Notes under the pieces: generated by a model
The model's input: the letters and a program-made list of their open reading frames with translations, nothing else
What the model was told of the DNA's origin: nothing
Databases searched by the model: none
Assembly: GCA_937951975.1 (NCBI GenBank)
Contig: CALGAJ010000053.1
Location: forward strand, 1-53,442
DNA: 53,442 bases
Origin: an uncultured Desulfotignum sp.
Lineage (GTDB): Bacteria > Desulfobacterota > Desulfobacteria > Desulfobacterales > Desulfobacteraceae
Direction: 5' to 3'
Shown here: one piece after another, positions 41,268-48,750 of the stretch
How the letters are laid out: every line of letters starts with the position of its first letter
How positions within the stretch are numbered: position 1 is the first letter of the stretch
Program-made: the position numbers and the translations under genes

Positions 41268-42347
41268 ATGATGAAATCCCGCACATCTTCAAGTTTACTG
41301 CTGGTTTTAACCGCAGCTGTCTTTATGGTTATCGGCTCCGGACTGGCCATGGCGTCATCCCTGGACAAATGGAAACCGAATTTCGATCCCGGCGGAGCCA
41401 AGTACAAATGCATTGTTTCCAATGTGTCCACACCCGCCCTGGTGGGCACCCATGCCGGATTTGAGATGCGTGATGAGCTGTGGAAACGGACCAATGGCCA
41501 GATCTACATCGATTTCAAGCCGCTGTCCATTTTGGGCGGCGAAGTGGAGGTGCTCAACATGCTCCAGATGGGAGCGATCCAGGGCATGGGGGTGTCTTCG
41601 GTGGCATCCACCAACTTAGGCCCCCGGTTCGGCATCGTGAATCTGCCGTTTCTGGTGGATTCTTTCGAAAAACTGGACAAGTTCATTGCCAATGAAAAAC
41701 TGTTCAGTCATTTTCTGAATGCCATGGATCATCAGGGCATCACCGGTCTGGATATCACCGGATACGGCCATTACGGCTGGGCCACCACCGAGCCGGTGAG
41801 AACCATTGCCGATGCCAAGAAAATCAAGTTCAGAACCGCCGAGGCCGCCGTGAATCAGCTGACCTACCGGAACTGGGGATTCAACCCGGTTGCCATGCCC
41901 TGGCCGGATGTGCCGGTGGCATTGAAACAGGGCGTCATCACCGGTCTGGACCACACCCTGGCCGTGTGCTACCTGACCAAAAAATTTGAAGTGGCCAAAT
42001 ATTTTACCGAGATCAACTATGCCCAGGGGCTGTTTATCTGGATTTTCAACAAAGCATGGCTGGCCAGCCTGCCCGATGATCTGCGGCAGACCTTTATTGA
42101 GACGGTACACGATGTGGCGGCTGAGAACCGGAAAAAAACGGCTGTCTGGGAAGCAGAGAACAAAGTGGCGGCCCAGGGGGAAGGCGTTGAGTTCATCCAG
42201 TTGCCGGATGCGGAAATAGACATTCTCAAAGAACAGAGCAAGCCCACCTATGAAAAATATGCCGAAGAAATCAACAGACTGTACCCCGGGGATACATACA
42301 GACCGGATAATTTCCTGAAAGAAGTGCAGGATTTTTTAAGCGAATAA
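41268..42347 (+). CDS. dctP: TRAP transporter substrate-binding protein (DctP type)
   Basis: This 359-aa protein has a signal peptide (ending near GLAMASS). Its mature part shows DctP-family features: HAGFEMRDELWKRTNGQIYI, a GGEVEVLNMLQMGAIQGMGV block for selection of the ligand loop, then IKFRTAEAAVN with the conserved arginine that binds the substrate carboxylate. The preceding GYGHYGWATTEPVRTIADAK is also typical. It is the periplasmic receptor of the following DctQM pair and is a good candidate for binding the amino acid or organic acid that the cluster degrades. AGGAAAGG precedes the start; a second ATG lies one codon on. Confidence 0.93.
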   Translation: MMKSRTSSSLLLVLTAAVFMVIGSGLAMASSLDKWKPNFDPGGAKYKCIVSNVSTPALVGTHAGFEMRDELWKRTNGQIYIDFKPLSILGGEVEVLNMLQMGAIQGMGVSSVASTNLGPRFGIVNLPFLVDSFEKLDKFIANEKLFSHFLNAMDHQGITGLDITGYGHYGWATTEPVRTIADAKKIKFRTAEAAVNQLTYRNWGFNPVAMPWPDVPVALKQGVITGLDHTLAVCYLTKKFEVAKYFTEINYAQGLFIWIFNKAWLASLPDDLRQTFIETVHDVAAENRKKTAVWEAENKVAAQGEGVEFIQLPDAEIDILKEQSKPTYEKYAEEINRLYPGDTYRPDNFLKEVQDFLSE

Positions 42348-42368
42348 TACCAGAATATTGGACGGGGC

Positions 42369-42393
42369 GGGCCTGTTTATTTTGAGCAGGCCT
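42369..42393 (+). terminator. Intercistronic hairpin between dctP and dctQ
   Basis: GGGCCTG (42369-42375) pairs with CAGGCCT (42387-42393) with one G-T pair, around an 11-nt loop, and is followed by ACTCTTTTATC. It probably reduces read-through, so that the receptor is made in excess over the membrane subunits. Confidence 0.45.
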
Positions 42394-42432
42394 GACTCTT
42401 TTATCAATCATTGAATCCGGAGTTGGTTATAT

Positions 42433-42915
42433 ATGCTTGGGAAAATGCTGAAGAAACTGGATACAGCTGCCAGTCATTTTGAAGAATGGACCCTTTTCAT
42501 TATTGTGATCACCGCGCTGATCGCGTTGTTTTTCAATGTGGTGCTGCGGTATGGATTTAATTATACCCTTGCCTGGAGTGAAGAACTGGTCCGGATTGTG
42601 ATTATATACTCCACGTTCATAGGCGCCAGCGTGGCGGTGAAGCAGCGGGCCATGATCCGGATTGACGCCGTGGTTCAGATTTTTCCCAAACTCAAGAAAG
42701 GCCTGACCTTTTACACCAATATCCTGATGCTGGTGTTTGCCGGGATGATGATTTATTATGGCTATAAAATGACCCATCTCCAGCTTTTGACCCACCAGAA
42801 AACCATCATCATGCAGATTCCCCTGGTCGTTGTATACGCCGTCATGCCGGTGACAGGCCTGATGGTGTTTCTCAGGACGGTTCAGGTGATGGTTCAGGAT
42901 TTTACATCAAAATAA
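42433..42915 (+). CDS. dctQ: TRAP transporter small permease subunit (DctQ)
   Basis: This 160-aa protein has four hydrophobic helices in the DctQ pattern. The first is WTLFIIVITALIALFFNVVL, followed by LRYGFNYTLAWSEELVRIV, which holds the family's W-x-E-E-L signature. The later helices are FYTNILMLVFAGMMIYYGYK and the C-terminal VVYAVMPVTGLMVF. It partners the DctM subunit encoded 15 bp downstream and stabilises the transport complex. The start is preceded by GGAG 9 bases upstream. Confidence 0.93.
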   Translation: MLGKMLKKLDTAASHFEEWTLFIIVITALIALFFNVVLRYGFNYTLAWSEELVRIVIIYSTFIGASVAVKQRAMIRIDAVVQIFPKLKKGLTFYTNILMLVFAGMMIYYGYKMTHLQLLTHQKTIIMQIPLVVVYAVMPVTGLMVFLRTVQVMVQDFTSK

Positions 42916-42930
42916 AAAGGGCCTTTTTTC

Positions 42931-44223
42931 ATGCAGACTAGTGATCTGATTATTCTGTGTATTCTGTTGGGGTGCATGTTCACCTATGTGCCTGTATTTC
43001 TGTGTCTGTTTTTCACCGCGGCTATCGGGTTGTTTTTTTTTCTGGACATGCCCCTGGGGCTGTTGATCCAGACCTTATTCCGGAGTCTGGATAATTTTTC
43101 TCTGGTGGTGGTGCTGTTTTTTATCCTTTGCGGCAATATCATGAGCAAGGGAAAAACCGTGGAAAAACTGATCAATCTTGCCAATGCCCTGGTGAGCTGG
43201 CTGCCGGGGGGGTTAGGCATGGCAGGGGTCATCGGGTGCGGACTGTTCGGGGCCATCTCCGGCTCCACCGTGGCCACGGTGGTGGCCCTGGGCGGATTCA
43301 TGATTCCGGCGTTGATGAGAAACGGGTATGATGAAAAATATACCCTGGGGCTCATGACCACCTCCCCGAACCTGGGCGTGATCATTCCCCCCAGCATCAG
43401 CATGATATTTTATTCCATGATCAGTAATGTGTCGCTGGAAGGGTTGTTCATCACCGGGTTCATCCCCGGGCTGCTGATTATTTTCTGCGTTTGCATCTAC
43501 AGCTGGCTCAAATACCGGAACCGGACCGATATCAAACGGCTGCCCGCCCCTAAACTGGGGGATCTGCTGGCGATTTTCAAGGAAGGGTTCTGGGCGCTGA
43601 TGCTCATTGTCATCATCTTCGGCGGGATATTCTCCGGGATGTTCACCGCCAATGAGGCCGCGGTGGTGGCCTCGGTATATGCGCTTTTTGTGGAATATTT
43701 TATCTACCGGTCCATGAGTTTCAACGATATCAAGGACGTGACCGTCAGTTCTGCGGTCACATCGGCCACCCTGCTGCTTATCGTGGCATCGGCCACCTGT
43801 TTCGGCCGGTATCTGACCTTTGAAAACATTCCCAACCGGGTAGCCGAAGTGGTGGTTTCCACCATCCAGTCGCCGATCATGTTTTTGCTGGCCATGAACA
43901 TCCTGCTGCTGATCATCGGCATGTTCATGGACATCATCTCCGCCACCCTGATCCTGGGACCGGTGTTTCTGCCGCTTCTAGGGCCGTTCGGTGTGGATCC
44001 CATGCATTTCGGGCTGATCATGACCGTGAACCTGGCCATTGGATACTGTACCCCGCCCATGGGCGTGAGTCTGTTTATCACCGGCTCTCTGGCCAAGAGG
44101 GATATCATCTATGTGTCCCGGGCCATCTGGCCGTTTTTGATCATCCAGATCAGTGTCCTGTTCTTTTTGACCTATTTTCCCCAGGTCGTGCTGTTTCTGC
44201 CCCGGATGTTCGGATATAACTAG
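42931..44223 (+). CDS. dctM: TRAP transporter large permease subunit (DctM)
   Basis: This 430-aa protein has about 12 hydrophobic segments and is the ion-coupled transport subunit. Family blocks are GMAGVIGCGLFGAISGSTVA, TSPNLGVIIPPSISMIFYSM, FGGIFSGMFTANEAAVVAS and FMDIISATLILGPVFLPLL, ending with NLAIGYCTPPMGVSLF. With dctP and dctQ it forms a complete tripartite system at the end of the MIO/BKACE cluster. The RBS is weak (AAAAGGG), so translation may depend on dctQ. Confidence 0.95.
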   Translation: MQTSDLIILCILLGCMFTYVPVFLCLFFTAAIGLFFFLDMPLGLLIQTLFRSLDNFSLVVVLFFILCGNIMSKGKTVEKLINLANALVSWLPGGLGMAGVIGCGLFGAISGSTVATVVALGGFMIPALMRNGYDEKYTLGLMTTSPNLGVIIPPSISMIFYSMISNVSLEGLFITGFIPGLLIIFCVCIYSWLKYRNRTDIKRLPAPKLGDLLAIFKEGFWALMLIVIIFGGIFSGMFTANEAAVVASVYALFVEYFIYRSMSFNDIKDVTVSSAVTSATLLLIVASATCFGRYLTFENIPNRVAEVVVSTIQSPIMFLLAMNILLLIIGMFMDIISATLILGPVFLPLLGPFGVDPMHFGLIMTVNLAIGYCTPPMGVSLFITGSLAKRDIIYVSRAIWPFLIIQISVLFFLTYFPQVVLFLPRMFGYN

Positions 44224-44243
44224 CCGATAAAACGCTTCATTGC

Positions 44244-44274
44244 CGCGTCCGCCGCAACCCTGCCGGCGGGCGCG
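44244..44274. terminator. GC-rich hairpin between convergent dctM and response regulator genes
   Basis: CGCGTCCGCCG (44244-44254) pairs with CGGCGGGCGCG (44264-44274) with one G-T pair around a 9-nt loop. No T run follows. It touches the start of the minus-strand stop region and is probably a shared transcription end or mRNA stabiliser. Confidence 0.45.
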
Positions 44275-44826
44275 CTATATGCCTTTGCTCATGATGTCGG
44301 GATTGTGGCGCAGCCGCTCCTGGATCCCTCTGGATACGGTCCAGTGCCGTTCAAAATCATCCCAGAAATCCCGGTTTTCATCCTTCCAGTTGTCACCGAA
44401 ACGCAGATCAAAGTGATCTCCGAGTTTATCGAAAAGCAGCTTCCAGGTAGGCTTTCCCTGTTTCTGTGCATCCATGAATTCTTCTATCAACGTGTCCAGA
44501 TCACTTAAATGTTCTTTGGACAGATAGGAAATGGCCCCTTTTTTGATGGACTCGATCAATGCCTGGGGATTCATGGCATTGGCGGTGAGCATGATGGCCG
44601 GTATATCCCGCTGGACGCATTCTTCCAGAAGTTTGATCCCATTGACCCCCATAATGTCCAGAATCGCCAGATCATACCGGGTGGTGTAAATTTTTTCCGA
44701 TGCGGTTTCATAATCAGCTGCAGAATCCACGATGGCTGTATCCAGAATCTCTTGAATGGTCTCAAGGATATCCTTTTCATCATCTACTGCCAGAATGTGC
44801 TTGCCTTTTAAAAAAGATTTGGCCAT
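44275..44826 (-). CDS. Receiver-domain response regulator without recognised output domain
   Basis: This 183-aa protein has a receiver domain over residues 1 to about 125. The acidic pair lies in ILAVDDEKD, the phosphoacceptor aspartate in LAILDIMGVNG (near residue 57), the conserved threonine/serine position in IMLTANAM, and the lysine in YLSKEHLS. The remaining 60 residues (KPTWKLLFDKLGDHFDLRFG, then WKDENRDFWDDFERHW) are helical and charged and match no output domain I know. No kinase is adjacent. ATG 44826 is preferred over 44832 because the GGGAG lies 9 bases upstream of it. It is convergent with dctM and preceded by a long AT-rich upstream region. Confidence 0.87.
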   Translation of the reverse strand: MAKSFLKGKHILAVDDEKDILETIQEILDTAIVDSAADYETASEKIYTTRYDLAILDIMGVNGIKLLEECVQRDIPAIMLTANAMNPQALIESIKKGAISYLSKEHLSDLDTLIEEFMDAQKQGKPTWKLLFDKLGDHFDLRFGDNWKDENRDFWDDFERHWTVSRGIQERLRHNPDIMSKGI

Positions 44827-45116
44827 GAGCATTTCTCCCTATAGACTTTATATAAAAAGGTTTTAACCAACATTTTATTTTAAATATTTTGTCAAAAACC
44901 AATATTGCTTGAATAAGATTAATTTATTATGAATCATTTCTTAATTTTTATTAATTACCCAAAATTGCCGGGAAAGTCAATAAAGAACATGAGATTCAAT
45001 GATTGGAAGGAAGATGAAAATCCGGTTGCAGATTTTGTTTGTTATGGATATGGTAAGCATGAAATATCAAGAACGCAACACGGATGAATCAACTGTCCAC
45101 AGGGCGGGAAGGGGTC

Positions 45117-45617
45117 ATGACACCATTTGCTAAAAAGATTGTCGATTTTTCGGATATCGCTGTAATCACTGAAGATCTCCGTACAAAGGGAAAAACCATT
45201 GTCTTTACCAATGGATGCTTTGATCTTCTCCATCTCGGACATGTCACATATCTGTCAGCCGCGGCTGAACTGGGGGATGTCCTGGTTATAGGGCTTAATT
45301 CAGATATGTCTGTAAAAACCATCAAAGGGGAAAAGCGTCCTGTCATCACCCAGGATCAGCGGGCCAGTGTGGTTGCGGCCCTTCAAATGGTGGATTATGT
45401 GGTGCTCTTTGATGCACCCGATCCCCTGACCCTGATTGAAGCGGTTTGTCCGGATGTTCTGGTGAAAGGGGCGGACTGGACAGAAGATGCGATTGTGGGT
45501 GCGGATGTTGTCAAGGCCAAAAGAGGGCGGGTGGCACGGATCGACCTGGCGCCGGGTATTTCCACCACAGCCATAATCCAGCGCATCTGCGCATTGTACT
45601 GCAAGGAAACACCGTGA
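45117..45617 (+). CDS. rfaE2: D-glycero-beta-D-manno-heptose 1-phosphate adenylyltransferase
   Basis: This 166-aa cytidylyltransferase-like enzyme adenylates heptose 1-phosphate to make ADP-heptose for the LPS inner core. The nucleotidyltransferase motif is NGCFDLLHLGHVTYL (HxGH), followed by GLNSDMSVKTIKGEKRPVI and a late VKGADWTED. It corresponds to the C-terminal half of HldE; the kinase half must be elsewhere. The start at 45117 has GGAAGGGG upstream. Its TGA overlaps the GTG start of the next gene (GTGA), so the two are coupled. The 284 bp upstream (44833-45116) hold no confident gene. Confidence 0.93.
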   Translation: MTPFAKKIVDFSDIAVITEDLRTKGKTIVFTNGCFDLLHLGHVTYLSAAAELGDVLVIGLNSDMSVKTIKGEKRPVITQDQRASVVAALQMVDYVVLFDAPDPLTLIEAVCPDVLVKGADWTEDAIVGADVVKAKRGRVARIDLAPGISTTAIIQRICALYCKETP

Positions 45618-46402
45618 TATCCTCTCCCGGCCCTGGAATGACATTTTCCCATTTTTCAGACTGCCCACATCTGGTTCATGGGGTGTTTCCCCGCCGGGGC
45701 GGGGTGAGTCTGCCGCCGTTTGATTCCTTGAATGTGGGATTCAGCACCGGCGATGATCCGACTGCGGTTATGGAAAACAGGCGTCGGATACTGGCGTGGT
45801 TGAACATGCCCCGGGCTGTTTTTTTAAACCAGGTCCATGGAAAAGACGTTCTGGTGCTGGCCGGACATGAAAAAATCGATCCGGATCTGTTCTGGGAAGC
45901 TGGAAAACCGGCAACCGGAAAGGCCCTGGCCGCAGATGCCGTGGTGACCGACCTGACACAGCTGGCCCTGGTGATCCAGGTGGCGGATTGTCAGGCCGTA
46001 ATGCTGGCGGATCCTGAAAAAAAAGTCATCGCCAACGTGCATTCCGGATGGCGGGGAAGTGTAAAAAACATCATCGGACAATGTGTGGATGTCATGATCC
46101 AGCAATTCGGGTGTGACCCGTGTCGGATCCTGGCAGGAATCTCTCCATCTCTGGGACCTTGCTGTGCCCAGTTCATCCATTATCAAAAAGAGATCCCCGA
46201 ATCGTTGTGGAAATATAAATTTCAGGATCGGCCATATTTTGATTTCTGGGCACTTTCTTTTGACCAGTTGACGGCTAGGGGTGTGAACCCGTCCCATATC
46301 CTGAACATGAAACAGTGCACCCGGTGCCATTCCGATACGTTTTTTTCCTATCGAAAGAACGGACAAACCGGGCGGTTCGCCTGTGCCATCGGTTTGACCT
46401 GA
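45614..46402 (+). CDS. pgeF: PgeF/YfiH family peptidoglycan editing factor (polyphenol oxidase-like)
   Basis: This 262-aa protein of the YfiH/DUF152 family clears wrongly incorporated muropeptides (UDP-MurNAc-L-Ser) from peptidoglycan synthesis. Members also show purine-nucleoside or laccase-like activities. The conserved blocks are FLNQVHGKDV with its histidine, VADCQAVMLADPEKK with its cysteine, and ANVHSGWRGSVKN with its histidine and GWRG. CTRCHSDTFFSYRKNGQTGR closes the domain. The GTG start at 45614 is chosen because AAGGA lies 6 bases upstream and the codon overlaps the rfaE2 stop; ATG 45638 is the alternative and has no RBS. Confidence 0.9.
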   Translation: MISSPGPGMTFSHFSDCPHLVHGVFPRRGGVSLPPFDSLNVGFSTGDDPTAVMENRRRILAWLNMPRAVFLNQVHGKDVLVLAGHEKIDPDLFWEAGKPATGKALAADAVVTDLTQLALVIQVADCQAVMLADPEKKVIANVHSGWRGSVKNIIGQCVDVMIQQFGCDPCRILAGISPSLGPCCAQFIHYQKEIPESLWKYKFQDRPYFDFWALSFDQLTARGVNPSHILNMKQCTRCHSDTFFSYRKNGQTGRFACAIGLT

Positions 46403-46439
46403 GGCATGAAAAGAATGGCGGATCAGGGGTTTTTTCACG

Positions 46440-46468
46440 TTGACTTCGCTGAAAGCATATGATATTTG
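46440..46468 (+). promoter_or_regulatory. Candidate promoter of the F0 operon
   Basis: TTGACT (46440-46445) lies 17 bp before TATTTG (46463-46468). It sits between pgeF and atpZ, about 60 bp before the atpZ start. The -10 match is weak. Confidence 0.3.
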
Positions 46469-46525
46469 CACACAGATAAATTGATCTTTGAACAGCCATT
46501 GACCGCTTGTAAAACAAGGCATTTG

Positions 46526-46744
46526 ATGAAAAAAGAAACCGGTAAAACCATCAGAGAATTAGGGTATTTTGCCAGCCTGGGTATGTCCGTGGCCCTGTCG
46601 ATTTTTATCGGTCTTGGGCTGGGTCTCTGGCTGGACAAGAAGTTTGACACAAACCCGGTCCTGATGTTTGTGGGGTTGATCATCGGGATTGTCGCCGGAT
46701 TCAGTAATATTGTCCGGGCCGGGAAAAAAGGGAAAAATTATTAA
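46526..46744 (+). CDS. atpZ: AtpZ/AtpI-type small membrane protein
   Basis: This 72-aa protein has two hydrophobic helices, the first SLGMSVALSIFIGLGLGLWL and the second VLMFVGLIIGIVAGFSNIV, separated by DKKFDTNP. This matches AtpZ, a small protein encoded at the head of F0 operons and linked to magnesium uptake or assembly of the c-ring. The start is taken at 46526, giving the usual short N terminus (MKKETGKTIRELGYF). It stops directly before the atpI ATG. Confidence 0.85.
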   Translation: MKKETGKTIRELGYFASLGMSVALSIFIGLGLGLWLDKKFDTNPVLMFVGLIIGIVAGFSNIVRAGKKGKNY

Positions 46745-47146
46745 ATGCAGGATCTGACAAAAATTGTGGATATGGTCACAAAATGCAACTGGCTGCTGTT
46801 GACTCTGACTGCCATGGTGTCGGTGATGATTTCTGCTACCCCGTTTTATCTGGGCGTTGTGGCCGGCGGACTGATTGTGGCGATCAATTTCCATCTTTTA
46901 AAGCGTACCATCGAAAAGGATATCCGACCCGAGAAGGTCATGGAAAAAGGACGGTCCCTGACAGGAAGCGTTCTCATAAAGTATTACATCCGGTTTGCTG
47001 TCAGCGGTCTTCTAATTTTTCTGCTGATATCGAATCACGTCGTTCATCCGCTGGGGCTGCTTACAGGCCTGTCAGTGGTGGTTGCAAGCGTGTTCCTGGT
47101 GACAGTGCTTGTGGTGACAAGATTATATTTTAAGGAGGCGGTATAA
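46745..47146 (+). CDS. atpI: ATP synthase subunit I
   Basis: This 133-aa protein has four hydrophobic segments (LLLTLTAMVSVMISATPFYL, LGVVAGGLIVAINFHLL, FAVSGLLIFLLISNHVVHPL and VVVASVFLVTVLVVTRLYF), as expected for AtpI, which helps assemble the c-ring. It follows atpZ without a gap and precedes atpB by 1 bp. A strong TAAGGAGG for atpB lies in its last codons. Confidence 0.87.
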   Translation: MQDLTKIVDMVTKCNWLLLTLTAMVSVMISATPFYLGVVAGGLIVAINFHLLKRTIEKDIRPEKVMEKGRSLTGSVLIKYYIRFAVSGLLIFLLISNHVVHPLGLLTGLSVVVASVFLVTVLVVTRLYFKEAV

Positions 47147-47147
47147 G

Positions 47148-47837
47148 GTGGAACATCCGTATTTATTTCTGACATCTGTATTTGGAGTGTTTGGATTGGA
47201 AGAATGGGCGGCGAGTCATCCGCATGTGACTTATATGTGGCTGGCCATGCTCATTTTAATCATTTTCGGCTGGCTGGCGGGAAAAAGCGTATCTCTGGTG
47301 CCTGAAACCGCTCAGAATGTATTTGAGGTGCTGATTTCCGGCATGGAGGAATTCGTGGTCAGTATCACCGGAGAAGAAGGCCGCAAATCCTATCCATTGC
47401 TGATTACCATATTCCTTTTCGTTCTGGTGGGCAACCTCATGGGACTGGTACCGTCGCTGTATCCTCCCACCGCCAGTGTGAATACGACCATGGCCCTGGC
47501 ATTGATCGCCGTGGGATGGAGCCATGTGGTGGGAGTCTGGCATCACGGTTTCAAGTATATCAAGCATTTTCTGGGACCGGTTCCTCTGATGATTCCTTTG
47601 TTTCTCCCCATTGAATTGATTGCTCACACGGCCCGGGTTTTATCTCTGACCTTTCGTCTGTTCGGAAACATGATGGGACATGAACTGGTGGTCCTCATCC
47701 TTCTGATGCTGGGCGGCATGTTTCTGGCACCGCTGCCGGTGATGGCCATGGGTGTTTTCGTGGCGCTGGTTCAGGCATTCGTGTTTTTTCTTCTGTCCAC
47801 CATGTATATCGCCGGTGCCATTGAAGAAGCGCATTGA
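47148..47837 (+). CDS. atpB: F0 ATP synthase subunit a
   Basis: This 229-aa membrane subunit forms the proton or sodium half-channels against the c-ring. The essential arginine lies in ELIAHTARVLSLTFRLFGNM, a typical aHelix-5 sequence for F-type subunit a. FLFVLVGNLMGLVPSLYPP and the C-terminal FVALVQAFVFFLLSTMYIAG are also characteristic. The start is a GTG at 47148, with AAGGAGG 9 bases upstream. atpE follows 84 bp later. Confidence 0.96.
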   Translation: MEHPYLFLTSVFGVFGLEEWAASHPHVTYMWLAMLILIIFGWLAGKSVSLVPETAQNVFEVLISGMEEFVVSITGEEGRKSYPLLITIFLFVLVGNLMGLVPSLYPPTASVNTTMALALIAVGWSHVVGVWHHGFKYIKHFLGPVPLMIPLFLPIELIAHTARVLSLTFRLFGNMMGHELVVLILLMLGGMFLAPLPVMAMGVFVALVQAFVFFLLSTMYIAGAIEEAH

Positions 47838-47921
47838 TAAAGTTTTTTTACGGGAAATGGAAGAAGCCCGTTTGGTATAACGTTAGATTTGTTTAACTTT
47901 TAATGTAAGAAGGAGTCAAAA

Positions 47922-48191
47922 ATGGAATTTCTTGTAGGTAGTGTATGGGCTGCAGGTCTGGCAATCGGTATTGCGGCATTTGGTTGCGGCATCGGACAGG
48001 GCCTGGGGTTGAACGGCGCAATGAGCGGTATTTCAAGAAACCCGGAAGCAGCCGGTAAAATTCAGGTGAACATGCTGATCGGTCTGGCTCTGATCGAGTC
48101 TCTGTGTATTTATGCACTGGTTGTATCTCTGATCCTTATGTATGCGCATCCGGCACTGCAGGCAGCAACCGCTGCGATCGGCGGACATTGA
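47922..48191 (+). CDS. atpE: F0 ATP synthase subunit c
   Basis: This 89-aa proteolipid is a two-helix hairpin with the polar loop RNPEAAGK (39-46). The ion-binding carboxylate is Glu59 in LALIESLCIYALV. Gln26 in GIGQG, Ser60 and Tyr64 correspond to residues of sodium-binding c subunits, but the threonine that follows the serine in those is Leu61 here, so ion choice stays open. AAGGAG precedes the ATG. The gene ends the operon; the b, delta, alpha, gamma, beta and epsilon genes are not in this window, a split arrangement known in Desulfobacterota. Confidence 0.96.
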   Translation: MEFLVGSVWAAGLAIGIAAFGCGIGQGLGLNGAMSGISRNPEAAGKIQVNMLIGLALIESLCIYALVVSLILMYAHPALQAATAAIGGH

Positions 48192-48221
48192 TCTGAAATC
48201 CAATCAATAAAAGAATAGCAC

Positions 48222-48265
48222 AAAAAAAGGTGCCGGGTTTTATAAAAACCCGGCACCTTTTTTTT
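48222..48265. terminator. Strong bidirectional terminator after atpE
   Basis: AAAAAAAGGTGCCGGGTTTT (48222-48241) pairs perfectly over 20 bp with the arm at 48245-48264 around a 3-nt loop, with A and T runs on both flanks. It ends the F0 operon on plus and the mutS-to-ACT operon on minus. Confidence 0.93.
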
Positions 48266-48305
48266 GTTCAAAGAGAAAAGAGATACCGCCTGTTAAAATC
48301 CGGTA

Positions 48306-48737
48306 TCACAACCGGGAAATGTCTTCGGTGGTGATCACTTTGATCTGATGTTTCTCCAGGATCTCAAGGGCCTTGTCATGGTCGTCGAACCGGAAAACCA
48401 TGATGGCATTCTTACACTGGGGATTGGCAAACGCATACATATATTCCACATTGACATTCTGCATCCACAAAGGATCCAGAACTTTGTTGAGCCCCCCGGG
48501 TTCATCCGATACTTCCACGGCCAGTACTTTGGTTCTTCCCACGGTAAATCCTTCCTTGCGCAACGCCTGTTCCGCTTTTTCATTGTCGTTGACAATGAGG
48601 CGCAGCACTCCGAAATCCGTGGTGTCGGCCAGAGACAGGGCCCGGATATTCACATCCGCATCCCGTAAAATAGCAGTGACTTCCGCCAGGCGGCCTTCCT
48701 TGTTTTCAATGAATATGGATATCTGTTCAGCAAGCAT
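48306..48737 (-). CDS. Tandem ACT-domain protein
   Basis: This 143-aa protein consists of two ACT domains. The first has ISIFIENKEGRLAEVTAILR and the second VEVSDEPGGLNKVLDPLWMQ; the GRL and GGL turns are the usual ligand-binding spots of ACT domains. No catalytic or DNA-binding domain is attached. Such small tandem-ACT proteins are often encoded next to phenylacetate-CoA ligase genes and are thought to bind an amino acid and regulate a partner. It lies 13 bp behind the phenylacetate-CoA ligase gene with a good RBS (AAAGGAG). Confidence 0.92.
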   Translation of the reverse strand: MLAEQISIFIENKEGRLAEVTAILRDADVNIRALSLADTTDFGVLRLIVNDNEKAEQALRKEGFTVGRTKVLAVEVSDEPGGLNKVLDPLWMQNVNVEYMYAFANPQCKNAIMVFRFDDHDKALEILEKHQIKVITTEDISRL

Positions 48738-48750
48738 GTCAGTCTCCTTT

